Below are positions 49,732-61,145 of a DNA stretch of 64,000 bases, in pieces. The stretch is taken from NCBI GenBank assembly GCA_902515985.1, contig CABXWY010000001.1:101477-165476 (forward strand), written 5' to 3'. The stretch is from an uncultured Pelagibacteraceae bacterium. Its GTDB lineage: Bacteria; Pseudomonadota; Alphaproteobacteria; Pelagibacterales; Pelagibacteraceae. How positions within the stretch are numbered: the first letter of the stretch is position 1; each line of letters begins with the position of its first letter. The notes under the pieces are model-generated. The model ran no database searches, was not told where the DNA came from, and saw only the letters and a list, made by a program, of their open reading frames with translations. The position numbers and the translations under genes were made by a program.

Positions 49732-50166
49732 TTATACTCTCCTTTTTTTGGGTGGTCTCGTTCCATTGTGCGGTAATGGTGTCGTATCTTTTATTGATAA
49801 AATTTTAAAACCTCTTGCTTGCAGTGCTCTAAGAGCTGTTTCTCTGCCAGAGCCAGGACCTTTTATTTCAACAGTTAAAGTTTTCATACCATATTCTAAG
49901 GCTTTAATAGCAGCAGAGTCTGCTGCAACTTGTGCAGCATAAGGGGTTGATTTACGAGATCCTTTAAATCCTTTTTGGCCAGCAGATGACCATGAAATAA
50001 CATTTCCATTTATATCTGTAATTGAAATTATTGTATTATTAAAAGTTGATAGTACATAAGCTTTACCATTAAGAATGCTTTTTTTGGTTTTCTTTTTTTT
50101 TGAGTATGTACTTTTCTTTACTGGTTTAACTTCTTTTTCATTCTGATCTTTTTTTTCAGTATTCAT
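49732..50166 (-). CDS. rpsK: 30S ribosomal protein S11
   Basis: [43 protein letters not shown]. Confidence 0.98.
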   Translation of the reverse strand: MNTEKKDQNEKEVKPVKKSTYSKKKKTKKSILNGKAYVLSTFNNTIISITDINGNVISWSSAGQKGFKGSRKSTPYAAQVAADSAAIKALEYGMKTLTVEIKGPGSGRETALRALQARGFKILSIKDTTPLPHNGTRPPKKRRV

Positions 50167-50170
50167 AAAT

Positions 50171-50554
50171 TTACTTCTTCAGTGGTGTAAGTTTTTTTCC
50201 TGCAATAGCTATTGCTTTACCTTTTCTAGTTCTAGCATTACATCTTGTCCTTTGACCTCTTGTAGGTAATTTTTTTTTATGTCTTGATCCCCTGTAACAA
50301 GCTAAATCTATTAATCGTTTGATACTCAGAGAAGTCTCTCTTCTTAAATCTCCCTCTACAGTATAATTTTTATCTATATATTCTCGGATTTTTAAAATTT
50401 GATCATCAGTTAATTCATTTACTCTCTTTGCTTTAGGTATTTCTAAATCTATACAAATTTGTTTGGAATACTTATCACCAATACCATGTATATAAGTTAG
50501 CCCTACTTGGACAATCTTATTTTGTGGTATATTTACACCTGCTATACGAGCCAT
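50171..50554 (-). CDS. rpsM: 30S ribosomal protein S13
   Basis: [26 protein letters not shown]...[25 protein letters not shown]. Confidence 0.98.
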   Translation of the reverse strand: MARIAGVNIPQNKIVQVGLTYIHGIGDKYSKQICIDLEIPKAKRVNELTDDQILKIREYIDKNYTVEGDLRRETSLSIKRLIDLACYRGSRHKKKLPTRGQRTRCNARTRKGKAIAIAGKKLTPLKK

Positions 50555-50609
50555 ATATTGTGATTAAATTTTAGCCTTTTATATAAGAAGAAGTTTTAAT
50601 GTCAATGTA

Positions 50610-51173
50610 TTAAACCTTAAGTATTTCCTCAATTTTTTGAGAAATATCGTTTATTTCCATAGATCCGTCAACCTCATGAAAATTTTGCTTTTTTGAATAA
50701 TAATCTAAAACAGGCCTAGTAACTTCCATATAAGTATCATATCTTTTCAAGATAGTATTAGCATCATCATCTGATCTTTTTTCTAAAATTTTTCTTTTTT
50801 CAATTCTTTTTATTATTGATTCTTTATTTACATTAAGAAAAAAAACAAAATGTATTTTTTGATTGGATTTACTCAATATGCTTTCTAAATTTTTTGCTTG
50901 ATTTAAAGTTCTTGGATATCCATCAAAAATTAATTTATTAATTTTAAGTGGATCAAAAATTATTTTTTCTAGAAGGCTATTAACTATATCGTCGTCAACA
51001 AATTTACCATCATTCATATTATTTATAATTTTTTTTCCTATTTCAGTATCTTTTTTAATTTCCTCTCTCAACATATCTCCTGTTGATACTTGAAAACTTT
51101 CTAATTTTTTAACTAAGTGTTTAGCTTGTGTTCCTTTTCCTGCGCCCGGAGGGCCAAAAATGATAATGTTCAC
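50610..51173 (-). CDS. adk: Adenylate kinase
   Basis: MNIIIFGPPGAGKGTQAKHL; LIFDGYPRTLNQA. Confidence 0.97.
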   Translation of the reverse strand: MNIIIFGPPGAGKGTQAKHLVKKLESFQVSTGDMLREEIKKDTEIGKKIINNMNDGKFVDDDIVNSLLEKIIFDPLKINKLIFDGYPRTLNQAKNLESILSKSNQKIHFVFFLNVNKESIIKRIEKRKILEKRSDDDANTILKRYDTYMEVTRPVLDYYSKKQNFHEVDGSMEINDISQKIEEILKV

Positions 51174-51177
51174 TTAC

Positions 51178-52458
51178 CTATTTTCCAAATTTTGTTTTTT
51201 TAATTAATTGTTCATATTGTGAACTCATTAACCTAGTCTGAATTTGCGTTACTGTATCAATGGCCACAACTACAACAATTAATATTGACGTACCACCTAA
51301 ATAAAATGGAATAGGATAATTTGCAATTAAAAATTCAGGCATTAAACAAACCAAAGTTAAATAAAGTGCTCCAATGGTAGTAAGTTTAGTTAGAATGTTA
51401 TCTATATAAATAGCTGTACTTTCACCTGGTCTTATGCCTGGAATGAAGCCTCCATACTTTCTTAAGTTTTCCGCAGTTTCATTTGGATTAAAAACTATTG
51501 ATGTATAAAAAAAAGTAAAAAATATTATTCCAGATGCATATAACAACATATAAAGTGGTTGTCCTTGAGAAAAAAAAGATGAAATATTTAAGAAAGTTTC
51601 ATTTTCAGAAATACTAAAATTAGAAAATGTAACGGGCAGTAATAATAAAGCAGATGCAAATATTGCTGGTATAACACCGGCAGAATTTATTTTTAAGGGT
51701 AAATGAGATGAATCACCCCCATAAATTTTATTACCCATCTGCCTTTTGGGGTAATTAATTAAAATTTTTCTTAAGGCTCTTTCCATAAAAACTATAAACA
51801 TAATAGTTGCTACTAGCAAAACAAGTATCATAAATATCATGAAGCCTGAAATTGCTCCAGTTTTACCAAGTTCAAAAGTTGTAACGAGAGCTCTTGGTAT
51901 TTCAGCTACTATTCCTGAAAAAATTATTAAAGAAATACCATTACCAATACCTCTTTGTGTAATTTGTTCCCCTAGCCACATTAAAAAAATAGTTCCTGCT
52001 ACAATGGTAGTTACTGTTGATATTTTAAAAAATAAACCCGGATTTATTACAAGATTTGATGATGACTCTAAACCAACTGCTAAACCATAGCCTTGAATAG
52101 TACCTAACAAAACAGTTCCATATCTAGTAATTTGTGTTATCTTTTTTCTTCCTACCTCACCTTGGTTTTTTAAATTTTTGAAATAATCAGAAACCCCTGT
52201 CAAAAGCTGTACTATAATTGATGAAGATATATATGGCATTATCCCTAGGGCAAAAATTGCCATTCTACTCACTGCGCCCCCTGCAAAAACATTAAACATT
52301 CCAAGCAAGCCTTTTTGATTGCCCTCCATCATTATTTGGAGTTGTCCTGGATCTATACCTGGTAAAGGAACAAAAGTTCCTAATCTATAAATTGCTAAAA
52401 TAAATATTGTGAATAAAATTCTATTTCTTAAGTCGTTTGAAGGTGAACTTGAGCTCAT
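51178..52458 (-). CDS. secY: Protein translocase subunit SecY
   Basis: RILFTIFILAIYRLGTFVPLPGID; ALGIMPYISSSIIVQLL; KYGGFIPGIRPGEST. Confidence 0.98.
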   Translation of the reverse strand: MSSSSPSNDLRNRILFTIFILAIYRLGTFVPLPGIDPGQLQIMMEGNQKGLLGMFNVFAGGAVSRMAIFALGIMPYISSSIIVQLLTGVSDYFKNLKNQGEVGRKKITQITRYGTVLLGTIQGYGLAVGLESSSNLVINPGLFFKISTVTTIVAGTIFLMWLGEQITQRGIGNGISLIIFSGIVAEIPRALVTTFELGKTGAISGFMIFMILVLLVATIMFIVFMERALRKILINYPKRQMGNKIYGGDSSHLPLKINSAGVIPAIFASALLLLPVTFSNFSISENETFLNISSFFSQGQPLYMLLYASGIIFFTFFYTSIVFNPNETAENLRKYGGFIPGIRPGESTAIYIDNILTKLTTIGALYLTLVCLMPEFLIANYPIPFYLGGTSILIVVVVAIDTVTQIQTRLMSSQYEQLIKKTKFGK

Positions 52459-52910
52459 TAAATATTTTTAATTTTAACAGTACTTCCATTTTTTATTAAT
52501 TTTTCTTTCGCAGATTTGGATATGAAATCAACTTCAAGATTTACTTTATCTTTTAAATCACCATTTCCTAAAATTTTAATTTTTTTGATTTTTTTATTCA
52601 CCAATTTTAATTTTTTAAACAATATTAGGTCAATTTTTTCTAAATTTTTAATCTTTTTTTTATCAATTAATTTTTGAATATTTTCAATATTGAACGTCGC
52701 CAAATTATTTTTTTTAATTGGGTTAAAACCTCTTTTTGGTAATCTTCTATAAAGAGGCATCTGTCCACCTTCGAAACTTTTGATTGCAACACCTCTTCTA
52801 GATTTTTGACCCTTATGTCCCCTGCCTGATGTTTTTCCTTTACCAGATCCTATACCTCTACCAGGTCTAATTTTTTTTACTTTAATTGAATTTGTAGAAT
52901 TCAGGTACAT
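52458..52910 (-). CDS. rplO: 50S ribosomal protein L15 (start MYLNSTNS preferred)
   Basis: [26 protein letters not shown]...[17 protein letters not shown]. Confidence 0.97.
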   Translation of the reverse strand: MYLNSTNSIKVKKIRPGRGIGSGKGKTSGRGHKGQKSRRGVAIKSFEGGQMPLYRRLPKRGFNPIKKNNLATFNIENIQKLIDKKKIKNLEKIDLILFKKLKLVNKKIKKIKILGNGDLKDKVNLEVDFISKSAKEKLIKNGSTVKIKNI

Positions 52911-52911
52911 T

Positions 52912-53412
52912 TTATCCTCTTTTTTCAATAATCTCAGATATTTTTTTATTTCTTATATTTGAAATTTGTTTTGGTGAAGTTTGTTTTAATAATGCTTTCA
53001 TACATGCTCTTATAACATTATGTGGGTTTGCAGTGCCTAAAGATTTTGCAACAATATCTTTTATACCTAAAACTTCACAAACAGCTCTAACAGGGCCTCC
53101 TGCAATTATTCCAGTTCCTTTAGGTGCGGATCTTAACTTAATTTTTCCTGCGCCATCTTTACCAAATATATCGTGATGTATTGTACGACCTTCTCTAAGG
53201 GGTATTTGAATTAATTTTCTTCTTGCTAATTCATTTGCTTTTTTAATTGCATCAGGAACCTGTTTTGCTTTAGCATGTGCTACTCCAATCTTTCCATTCT
53301 GATTACCCACAACTACCAATGCAGAAAATCCAAATCTTCTTCCACCCTTAACAACTTTAGTTATACGATTGATATGTACAAGCTTTTCGATAAAATCAAT
53401 ATTTTTTTCCAT
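52912..53412 (-). CDS. rpsE: 30S ribosomal protein S5
   Basis: [41 protein letters not shown]. Confidence 0.98.
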   Translation of the reverse strand: MEKNIDFIEKLVHINRITKVVKGGRRFGFSALVVVGNQNGKIGVAHAKAKQVPDAIKKANELARRKLIQIPLREGRTIHHDIFGKDGAGKIKLRSAPKGTGIIAGGPVRAVCEVLGIKDIVAKSLGTANPHNVIRACMKALLKQTSPKQISNIRNKKISEIIEKRG

Positions 53413-53414
53413 AA

Positions 53415-53768
53415 TTAAAATTTCATTCCATTTTTTCTTAAAGTTTCAGCAAAGACTTTAACTCTACCATGATATTTATAAATACCTCTATCAAAATAAA
53501 TTTTTGATATTTTTTTTTCTTGCGCTTTTTTTGCAAGCTTTTCTGCTACTAACACAGAGATATCTGTTTTATTTTTTTTCATAGATCTCATCTCTTTTTC
53601 ATTTGATGATGCAGATAAAATGGTAGCATGGCTTTTATCATCAATTATTTGAGCAGATATATTCTTGGTTGACCTGGATATAGATAATCTTAACCGATCA
53701 CCCTTAGAAATCTTTTTTAATTTATTTCTTACCCTAAATTTTCTTCTAATAGCAGCTGTAAGTTTCAT
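53415..53768 (-). CDS. rplR: 50S ribosomal protein L18
   Basis: [20 protein letters not shown]...[44 protein letters not shown]. Confidence 0.97.
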   Translation of the reverse strand: MKLTAAIRRKFRVRNKLKKISKGDRLRLSISRSTKNISAQIIDDKSHATILSASSNEKEMRSMKKNKTDISVLVAEKLAKKAQEKKISKIYFDRGIYKYHGRVKVFAETLRKNGMKF

Positions 53769-54307
53769 TATTTCTTTTTACCTTCTTTTCTTAAAATATA
53801 CTGACCTTTTTCCTTTATTCCTTTACCCTTATAAGGCTCAGGAGGTCTAAAAGATTTTATTTTTGATGCAATCATACCTACTTCTTGTTTATCAACACCA
53901 CTAATTTTAATTATTGTTTGTTTTTCAATTGCTACTTTTATATTGTTTGGAATATCAAAATTTATATCGTGACTAAAACCCAACTGTAGATTTAACTTAC
54001 TTCCTTTTAACGCAGCTCTGTACCCTACTCCTACAAGTTCTAGAGTCTTCTCATACCCTTTATCAGCACCTATGATAGCATTGTTTAACAAACTTCTGTT
54101 CATACCCCATAATCTTTTTGAATTCTGATCGATTTTTTTTGGTTTTATTGAAATATTTTTTCCATCATTAATTTTTAAATCGAAATTTTCTATATCAATG
54201 GATAAAGATTTTTTGCCAAAGGGTCCCTCCACGTTTACATTATTGCCAGTTAATACAACTTTGACTTTATCTGGGATTGATATATTTATTTTTCCAATTT
54301 TCGACAT
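53768..54307 (-). CDS. rplF: 50S ribosomal protein L6 (start MSKIGKI preferred)
   Basis: [17 protein letters not shown]...[13 protein letters not shown]...[23 protein letters not shown]. Confidence 0.97.
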   Translation of the reverse strand: MSKIGKINISIPDKVKVVLTGNNVNVEGPFGKKSLSIDIENFDLKINDGKNISIKPKKIDQNSKRLWGMNRSLLNNAIIGADKGYEKTLELVGVGYRAALKGSKLNLQLGFSHDINFDIPNNIKVAIEKQTIIKISGVDKQEVGMIASKIKSFRPPEPYKGKGIKEKGQYILRKEGKKK

Positions 54308-54702
54308 TAAAATACCTTGCAAATTATTTCGCCACCAATTTTTTGTTTTCTTGCATTTACATCAGTCATTACGCCTTTGGGCGTAGATATAATTGCGATT
54401 CCTAAACCGTTATTTATTTTTGGTAAACTTTCAGCGCTAGAAAATATTCTTCTTCCAGGTTTTGACACACGCTCAATGGTATTTATAACAGGATTACCAT
54501 AATTATATTTTAACATTATTACTAAATTTTGTTTGTTTTCAATTTCCTCAATTTTATAATCAATGATAAAACCTTCTTCCTTTAATACATCGGCAATTTT
54601 AGTTTTAAATTTAGATGAAGGCATCTCTACCATTTTCTGACTTCTTATCTGAGAATTTTTAATTCTTGCTAACATGTCTCCTATTGGGTCACTTAAACTC
54701 AT
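54307..54702 (-). CDS. rpsH: 30S ribosomal protein S8
   Basis: MSLSDPIGDMLARIKNSQ...SKPGRRIFSSAESLPKINNGLGIAIISTPKGVMTD. Confidence 0.98.
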   Translation of the reverse strand: MSLSDPIGDMLARIKNSQIRSQKMVEMPSSKFKTKIADVLKEEGFIIDYKIEEIENKQNLVIMLKYNYGNPVINTIERVSKPGRRIFSSAESLPKINNGLGIAIISTPKGVMTDVNARKQKIGGEIICKVF

Positions 54703-54714
54703 AATTTATCCTTT

Positions 54715-55020
54715 CTACCAACTTGATTTAACCATACCTGGAATTTTACCTTCAAGACCAAGTTTTCTTAAAGCTATTCTTGAAATTTTCAACTTTCTAT
54801 AAACGCCATGAGGTCTGCCAGTAATCTGGCATCTATTCATAACTCTGACTTTTGCAGAGTTTCTAGGCAGCTTTGAAAGTTTTTGCTGAGCTTTGAATCT
54901 CTCTTCAAGCGAAAGCTTCTTATTCATGATTATTTTTTTTAATTTCACTCTTTTTTTATAAAATTTATCAGAAAGTTTAATTCTTCGGTTATTTTTGTTT
55001 ATTGCGCTTAGTTTTGCCAT
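54715..55020 (-). CDS. rpsN: 30S ribosomal protein S14 (non-zinc type)
   Basis: [51 protein letters not shown]. Confidence 0.98.
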   Translation of the reverse strand: MAKLSAINKNNRRIKLSDKFYKKRVKLKKIIMNKKLSLEERFKAQQKLSKLPRNSAKVRVMNRCQITGRPHGVYRKLKISRIALRKLGLEGKIPGMVKSSW

Positions 55021-55022
55021 AT

Positions 55023-55577
55023 TTAATTATTCCTTTCATTTCTAAACGGGAAATTAAGTTTTTTTAATAATTCTAAACTATGTTCTTTGCTCATAGAACT
55101 TATTATTACTGAAATATCTAAACCTCTTATTTTTTCAACTTTATCGAAATTTACTTCTGGAAAAATAATGTGCTCTTTTACTCCAAATGTATAATTGCCA
55201 AAACTATCAAAGCCTTTTGCTGACAGTCCTCTAAAATCTTTAATTCTAGGAAGTGCGATATTTACCATTCTATCAATAAATTCGTACATTTTATCTTTTC
55301 TTAAGGTTACCTTTAGACCTGCATTAGTATCTTTTCTTGTCTTAAAGTTTGAAATGGATTTTTTAAATTTTGTGATAACTGGTTTTTGACCAGTTATTTT
55401 ACTCAAATCATCCTCGCAAGACTTTAAAATTTTATTATCATTTCCATCTACACCTAAACCCATATTGATTACCACTTTTTGTATTCTTGGAGCCATGAGT
55501 AAATTTTTTAATCCAAATTTATTCATCAAGTCCGTTTGTATTTGATTTTTATATAATTCTTTTAACCTTGGGATCAT
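55023..55577 (-). CDS. rplE: 50S ribosomal protein L5
   Basis: [38 protein letters not shown]. Confidence 0.98.
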   Translation of the reverse strand: MIPRLKELYKNQIQTDLMNKFGLKNLLMAPRIQKVVINMGLGVDGNDNKILKSCEDDLSKITGQKPVITKFKKSISNFKTRKDTNAGLKVTLRKDKMYEFIDRMVNIALPRIKDFRGLSAKGFDSFGNYTFGVKEHIIFPEVNFDKVEKIRGLDISVIISSMSKEHSLELLKKLNFPFRNERNN

Positions 55578-55822
55578 TTTTTAGTCTTCTCCTTAATTTT
55601 TTTTTCATTATCAACGATTGCTAAGTTAGAAATATTTATAAAGTTCTCCTTTTCAAAAATACCCCCTTTTTTTTCTTTAGTTGTTTTGACATGTTTTTTA
55701 ATTATATTAAGCCCTTTAACTTTAGCTCTAAATTCGGATCTATTAATTTCAATTACTTCTCCTTCTTTATTTCTGTCTTTTCCAGTTAAAACTTTAACCT
55801 TAATTCCTTTTTTTAAGTTCAT
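55574..55822 (-). CDS. rplX: 50S ribosomal protein L24
   Basis: [44 protein letters not shown]. Confidence 0.95.
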   Translation of the reverse strand: MNLKKGIKVKVLTGKDRNKEGEVIEINRSEFRAKVKGLNIIKKHVKTTKEKKGGIFEKENFINISNLAIVDNEKKIKEKTKK

Positions 55823-56190
55823 TATAAAACCTCTGGAGCTAATGAAATTATTTTCATTTGACCCCTGCTTCTTAATTCTCTTGTAACTGGACCAAAAATT
55901 CTGGTACCAACTGGCTCACCTTTATCATCAACAAGCACTGCTGCATTGTTATCAAATTTTACTTTTGAACCATCTTCTCTATGAATACCTTTTTTAACCC
56001 TCACGACTACTGCTTTATGAACTGATCCTTTTTTAACTTTGCCTTTAGGTATTGCCTCCTTAACTGCAATGACAATAGTATCGCCTATACTTGCATATCG
56101 TCTTTTAGATCCTCCAAGAACTTTTATGCATTCAATTTTTTTTGCTCCAGTATTATCAGCTACCTGTAATTCTGTTTGAATTTGAATCAT
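55822..56190 (-). CDS. rplN: 50S ribosomal protein L14
   Basis: [37 protein letters not shown]. Confidence 0.98.
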   Translation of the reverse strand: MIQIQTELQVADNTGAKKIECIKVLGGSKRRYASIGDTIVIAVKEAIPKGKVKKGSVHKAVVVRVKKGIHREDGSKVKFDNNAAVLVDDKGEPVGTRIFGPVTRELRSRGQMKIISLAPEVL

Positions 56191-56423
56191 CTTTTAACCT
56201 CCATAACTTCAAATTTTTTATTTTTTGAATATGGCTTACATTCAATAATTGAAACTTTATCACCAATCTTAAATTTATTATTTTCGTCGTGTGCACTATA
56301 TTTCTTTTTACTTTTCACTACTTTTTTAAAGAGAGGATGTTGATATTTTCGCTCTATCATAACTTTTATAGTTTTATTTTCTTTATCACTCACAACAACA
56401 CCATGTAATATTTTTTTAGGCAT
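56187..56423 (-). CDS. rpsQ: 30S ribosomal protein S17
   Basis: [44 protein letters not shown]. Confidence 0.97.
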   Translation of the reverse strand: MPKKILHGVVVSDKENKTIKVMIERKYQHPLFKKVVKSKKKYSAHDENNKFKIGDKVSIIECKPYSKNKKFEVMEVKR

Positions 56424-56607
56424 TTGTTTTCCTATCTATTATAGTTTTTAGTCTAGCAATATTTTTTCTAGTTAGGTTAATTTTAGATGGATTGGTTAAT
56501 TGACCGTTCACTTTTTGAAATCTAAAATTAAATAAATCTTTTTTCATTTTATCAAGATCTTTTAAGGCTTGTTCTTTTGTCAGTTTTTTTACATCTTTTT
56601 TTTTCAT
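56416..56607 (-). CDS. rpmC: 50S ribosomal protein L29
   Basis: LFNFRFQKVNGQLTNPSKINLTRKNIARLKTII. Confidence 0.95.
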   Translation of the reverse strand: MKKKDVKKLTKEQALKDLDKMKKDLFNFRFQKVNGQLTNPSKINLTRKNIARLKTIIDRKTNA

Positions 56608-57017
56608 TATGTAAACCTTTTAATAAATTTAGTTTTAATTGGTAGTTTGGCTGAGGCTTTATATAAAGCTTCTTTTGCAACATCCTCCGACACACCATCT
56701 ACTTCAAATAAAATTCTTCCTGGCTTAACTCTACAAGCCCAAAATTCTGGTGAACCTTTTCCTTTACCCATTCTTACTTCAACTGGTTTTTTTGATACCG
56801 GTATATTAGGAAATACTCTTGTCCACACTCTTCCTTGTCTCTTCATGTGTCTTGTAAGTGCTACTCTAGCAGCCTCGATCTGTTTTGAAATAACTCTATC
56901 TGGGGACATAGCCTTTAATCCAAATGATCCGTAATTCATTAAATTACATCTTGAAGCATTTCCATGAATTCTTCCTTTATGAGCTTTTCTAAATTTTGTT
57001 CTTGTTGGTTGTAACAT
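56607..57017 (-). CDS. rplP: 50S ribosomal protein L16
   Basis: [23 protein letters not shown]...[44 protein letters not shown]. Confidence 0.98.
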   Translation of the reverse strand: MLQPTRTKFRKAHKGRIHGNASRCNLMNYGSFGLKAMSPDRVISKQIEAARVALTRHMKRQGRVWTRVFPNIPVSKKPVEVRMGKGKGSPEFWACRVKPGRILFEVDGVSEDVAKEALYKASAKLPIKTKFIKRFT

Positions 57018-57019
57018 AT

Positions 57020-57679
57020 TTATTTTTTATTTGTCTCCTGACTAAATTCTTTTGTAAAAATTTCTCCCTTGTAAATCCAGACTTTGATTCCAATAATTCC
57101 ATAGGTTGTGAGAGCCTCAGCTTCTGCATAATCAATATCTGCTCTCAATGTATGAGAAGGTATGCTTCCTTCCCTCAACCACTCTGTTCTTGCTATTTCA
57201 TTTCCACCTAGTCTACCACTTATAGAAACTTTAATTCCTTTTGCACCAAGTCTTAAAGCGGACTGCATTGATCGCTTCATTGCTCTTCTATAAGAAACTC
57301 TTTTTACTAACTGCTGAGCAATATTTTCTGCCACAAGATAGCTGTTAGTTTCTGGTTTTTTTACTTCTTTTATATTCAAATTAACTTCATTTACTGTTAG
57401 TGACGAAAGTCTATTTTTAATTTTTTCTATATCACTACCTTTTTTCCCAATCACAAAACCTGGTCTTGAAGTATAAATAGTAACAAAACATTTTTTAGAA
57501 GTTCTTTCGATCATAACTTTTGAAACTCCAGAATTAATTACGTTTTTTTTTATATATTCTCTAATTTTAAAGTCCTCAATTAAAAAATTTCCAAAATCTT
57601 TTTTCTTTGCATACCAAACAGAGTCCCAGCCTCTATTAATACCCAATCTTAAACCAACAGGATTAACTTTTTGACCCAT
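57020..57679 (-). CDS. rpsC: 30S ribosomal protein S3
   Basis: [30 protein letters not shown]. Confidence 0.98.
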   Translation of the reverse strand: MGQKVNPVGLRLGINRGWDSVWYAKKKDFGNFLIEDFKIREYIKKNVINSGVSKVMIERTSKKCFVTIYTSRPGFVIGKKGSDIEKIKNRLSSLTVNEVNLNIKEVKKPETNSYLVAENIAQQLVKRVSYRRAMKRSMQSALRLGAKGIKVSISGRLGGNEIARTEWLREGSIPSHTLRADIDYAEAEALTTYGIIGIKVWIYKGEIFTKEFSQETNKK

Positions 57680-58055
57680 GTTTCTCCTCTATTTTTTTTG
57701 TTTCAGTTAATATAATAGTTAAATTTGAGTATGGCTTTTTGATTGGTGAAGCACGGCCTTTTGCACGAGGTCTAAATCTTTTCATAACAACTTGTTTCCC
57801 ACAGTAAGCTTCCTTAACAATAAGTTTGTCAATATCGTATTGAAAATTATTTTCTGCGTTTGCTATTGCAGAAGATAATGTTTTTTTAACATCATTTGCT
57901 ATTCTCTTGTCTGAAAAGGTCAAATTTCTTACAGCTACATCAACTTTTTTACCTACAATAGATCTAAGGATTGGTTTTAGTTTTCTTGTACTAGATCTTA
58001 CACTTTTATTTATAGATTTAGCGATCTTCTCAGTTTTTTTATTTTTAATTGCCAT
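57663..58055 (-). CDS. rplV: 50S ribosomal protein L22
   Basis: [60 protein letters not shown]. Confidence 0.97.
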   Translation of the reverse strand: MAIKNKKTEKIAKSINKSVRSSTRKLKPILRSIVGKKVDVAVRNLTFSDKRIANDVKKTLSSAIANAENNFQYDIDKLIVKEAYCGKQVVMKRFRPRAKGRASPIKKPYSNLTIILTETKKIEEKHGSKS

Positions 58056-58057
58056 TA

Positions 58058-58366
58058 TTATTTTTTCACCTCTGGTTTAGCTCCACCACTTTCTTTTGCT
58101 TTCTTATCTGCAGGTGTATGTCCGTAAAACTGTCTAGTAGGTGCAAACTCTCCAAATTTATGTCCAACCATATCCTCAGAAACTGTAATAGGTATGAATT
58201 TTTTTCCATTGTAAATTAAAAAACTAATCCCAACAAAATCAGGAATAATTGTAGATTTTCTTGACCAAATTTTTATAGGTTTTTTGTTTGTATCACTCTT
58301 TTGTTTATCAACTTTTTTGATCACACTCTCTTCTACAAATGGTCCTTTCCAAATCGATCTAGCCAT
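58058..58366 (-). CDS. rpsS: 30S ribosomal protein S19
   Basis: [16 protein letters not shown]...[48 protein letters not shown]. Confidence 0.98.
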   Translation of the reverse strand: MARSIWKGPFVEESVIKKVDKQKSDTNKKPIKIWSRKSTIIPDFVGISFLIYNGKKFIPITVSEDMVGHKFGEFAPTRQFYGHTPADKKAKESGGAKPEVKK

Positions 58367-58368
58367 AT

Positions 58369-59205
58369 CTATCTATTTTTCTTTGCCTTTCTTCTAGTTA
58401 CTATAAACTTATCAGTCCTCTTATTATCTCTGGTTTTTAAACCTTTAGCTGACTGTCCTGTAGGTGATACTGGATGTCTTCCACCAGCTGATTTACCTTC
58501 TCCACCTCCATGAGGATGGTCTACTGGGTTTTTAACAACACCTCTTGTATGTGGTCTTATTCCAAGCCATCTTGACCTTCCAGCTTTTCCAATTTTTATA
58601 TTCTTTTGATCAGGGTTAGATAGTACGCCAATCGTAGCCATACATCTTGAATTAATTTTTCTTACCTCGCCCGATGTCATTTTAACTAATGAATAATTGC
58701 CGTCTATACCAGATATAGTAACTGATGTCCCAGCAGATCTTGCTATTTTTCCACCAGCACCTGGATGCAATTCAACATTATGTATCTCGATACCAGCGGG
58801 TATTTCCTGCAATGGCATACAATTTCCAACCTTAATTTCTATGTTGGATCCATTCTTAATTTTATCACCAACATTTATTTTTTGTGGAGCCAGGTAGTAA
58901 AATTTCTTACCGTCTTCAAATTTAACAAGCATTATGTGACATGATCTATTTGGATCATATTCAATTCTCTCAACTTCTGCAGCAGAATCAAATTTTCTTC
59001 TGTAAAAATCTACATTTCTATATTTTTGTTTATGACCACCACCATGATTTCTTGAAGTTATTCTTCCTAGATTATTTCTTCCCTTTGATGAATTATTAAC
59101 AGATGTTAGAGGTTTAAAAGGTTTTCCTTTCCATAAATTTGTTCTATCGACAAGAACTGTACCCCTTGTTGATTTTGTATATGGTTTAAAAGATTTCAAT
59201 GACAT
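58369..59205 (-). CDS. rplB: 50S ribosomal protein L2
   Basis: [17 protein letters not shown]...[20 protein letters not shown]...[23 protein letters not shown]. Confidence 0.98.
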   Translation of the reverse strand: MSLKSFKPYTKSTRGTVLVDRTNLWKGKPFKPLTSVNNSSKGRNNLGRITSRNHGGGHKQKYRNVDFYRRKFDSAAEVERIEYDPNRSCHIMLVKFEDGKKFYYLAPQKINVGDKIKNGSNIEIKVGNCMPLQEIPAGIEIHNVELHPGAGGKIARSAGTSVTISGIDGNYSLVKMTSGEVRKINSRCMATIGVLSNPDQKNIKIGKAGRSRWLGIRPHTRGVVKNPVDHPHGGGEGKSAGGRHPVSPTGQSAKGLKTRDNKRTDKFIVTRRKAKKNR

Positions 59206-59207
59206 AA

Positions 59208-59501
59208 TTAAATACCTGTAGTGAGGTCAATCGTTTGTCCTTTTTTGAGTGTTATTATTGCTTTTTTGTATCCTTTAACTTTAACTTTTTTTCCCCTTGA
59301 AATTTTGTTTCGTGTTTGTTTGTTTATGATATTGACCTTAGTAACATTGACCTTAAATATTTTTTCAATATTTTTTTTAATAATATTTTTATTTGATGAA
59401 TTTGGAACTTTGAAGATTATTTTATTTTGTTCGGACAATATTGTCGACTTTTCAGTTACTATTGGAGATAAAATTTTATCGTAAGAGTGAAACTTATGCA
59501 T
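59208..59501 (-). CDS. rplW: 50S ribosomal protein L23
   Basis: YDKILSPIVTEKSTILSEQNKIIFKV...IFKVNVTKVNIIN. Confidence 0.97.
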   Translation of the reverse strand: MHKFHSYDKILSPIVTEKSTILSEQNKIIFKVPNSSNKNIIKKNIEKIFKVNVTKVNIINKQTRNKISRGKKVKVKGYKKAIITLKKGQTIDLTTGI

Positions 59502-60117
59502 ATTTTTTCTCCAGTTCTCTCATTGAGGTTTCTGTAAATACAACTTTCTTAAATTTAATTACATCATAGCTACTAAAATGATTTACGTCAGTAACTTTAA
59601 CATTTGGTATATTTTTAATTGCTCTATTAATTTTTTCATTTGATGATTTATCCAGAACAATTAATGAATTTTTAGCTTTAAATTTTTCTAAAATTTTATT
59701 CATTACTTTAGTTTTTGTAATCTCAGTTTTAAAATCAGAGAAAATTATTAAATTTTTTTCGTTATTTTTTTCAGTCATAAGAGAAGATATGCTCATTTTT
59801 TTTTCACTTTTATTAATTTTCCTTTTTTTATATTTATCTTCACCCTTTGGTCCATGTGCTACACCACCACCAACAAAAATAGGTGCTTTTCTACTTGCGT
59901 GTCTTGCATTACCAGTACCTTTCTGGGCATAAATCTTTGATGTAGACCCAATAATCTCGTTTTTTTGTTTCGTTTTGGCTTTTCTACCTTTGTAATTAGC
60001 ATTAGTTTTATAAAGAAGGTTACTTACTAGTTTTTTATTAATTTTAGATGATATAATTGAATCTAATATTTCGATTGTATCTTTTTTACCATCTAAATTA
60101 ATTTTATCAATTTTCAT
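59494..60117 (-). CDS. rplD: 50S ribosomal protein L4
   Basis: GSTSKIYAQKGTGNARHASRKAPIFVGGGVAHGPKGEDKYKKRKINK. Confidence 0.97.
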   Translation of the reverse strand: MKIDKINLDGKKDTIEILDSIISSKINKKLVSNLLYKTNANYKGRKAKTKQKNEIIGSTSKIYAQKGTGNARHASRKAPIFVGGGVAHGPKGEDKYKKRKINKSEKKMSISSLMTEKNNEKNLIIFSDFKTEITKTKVMNKILEKFKAKNSLIVLDKSSNEKINRAIKNIPNVKVTDVNHFSSYDVIKFKKVVFTETSMRELEKKYA

Positions 60118-60118
60118 A

Positions 60119-60829
60119 TTATTTTTTTTTCTTATCTGGTGTTTTTTTTAATTTCTCAAGAACTTCAACTTTTTCTTTAGTTGTAAGTTTGTTAATGTTT
60201 TTCACAGATTTTTTTACTAAAACTTCAGAATTTTTTGCACCAGGAATTGATCCTTTAATGAATAAAAGCTCATTTTCAATATCTGATTTGATTATTTCGA
60301 TATTCTGAATTGTTCTTATTTTATCACCCATATGACCAGCCATTTTTTTTCCTTTAAATACTTTTCCTGGATCCTGTCTTTGTCCAGTAGAACCATGAGA
60401 TCTATGAGATACAGAGACACCATGTGTCGCTCTTAAACCACTAAAATTATGTCTCTTCATACCTCCGGCAAAGCCTTTTCCGATAGTTTTTGATTTTATA
60501 TCAACAAATTTAATATCTTTAAAAATCTCAAGACCAAATTCGTTACCAGCCTTATATATTTCAGTATCTTTGACTCTAAATTCTTTTAATTTTTTTTTAG
60601 GTTCCGTATTTTTTTTTGAAAAATATCCTTTCATTGCCTTTGAAAGTTTAGAATTTTTAATTTTTCCAAACCCTAATTGGATAGCTTTGTATCCTCTGTC
60701 ATTTGAATCAATAACATTTATTACTCTACCTTTTTCGATTTTTAAAACTGTAACAGGAATTGACTGGCCAGTTTTATAAAATTCTCTAGTCATCCCAATT
60801 TTTTTTCCTATTAATCCAATTTCACTCAT
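60119..60829 (-). CDS. rplC: 50S ribosomal protein L3
   Basis: GLIGKKIGMTREFYKTGQSIPVTVLKI...THGVSVSHRSHGSTGQRQDPGKVFKGKKMAGHMG. Confidence 0.98.
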   Translation of the reverse strand: MSEIGLIGKKIGMTREFYKTGQSIPVTVLKIEKGRVINVIDSNDRGYKAIQLGFGKIKNSKLSKAMKGYFSKKNTEPKKKLKEFRVKDTEIYKAGNEFGLEIFKDIKFVDIKSKTIGKGFAGGMKRHNFSGLRATHGVSVSHRSHGSTGQRQDPGKVFKGKKMAGHMGDKIRTIQNIEIIKSDIENELLFIKGSIPGAKNSEVLVKKSVKNINKLTTKEKVEVLEKLKKTPDKKKK

Positions 60830-60833
60830 AATT

Positions 60834-61142
60834 TTAAATTTTAATTTCTACATCAACACCAGAAGCTAAATCTAATTTCATCAAAGCTTCAACTGTTTGT
60901 GGTGTTGGTTCAATTATATCTATAAGTCTTTTATGTGTTCTTGTTTCAAATTGTTCTCTACTTTTTTTATCAATATGAGGTGATCTTAAAACTGTATATC
61001 TTTCTATTTTTGTTGGTAATGGTATTGGTCCCTTAATATTTGCTCCAGTTCTTTTTACTGTATTTACTATTTCCTCTGTTGATTGATCTAAAACTTTATT
61101 ATCGTAAGCTCTTAGTTTGATTCTGATATTTTGTTTTTGCAT
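60834..61142 (-). CDS. rpsJ: 30S ribosomal protein S10
   Basis: [62 protein letters not shown]. Confidence 0.98.
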   Translation of the reverse strand: MQKQNIRIKLRAYDNKVLDQSTEEIVNTVKRTGANIKGPIPLPTKIERYTVLRSPHIDKKSREQFETRTHKRLIDIIEPTPQTVEALMKLDLASGVDVEIKI

Positions 61143-61145
61143 TTT

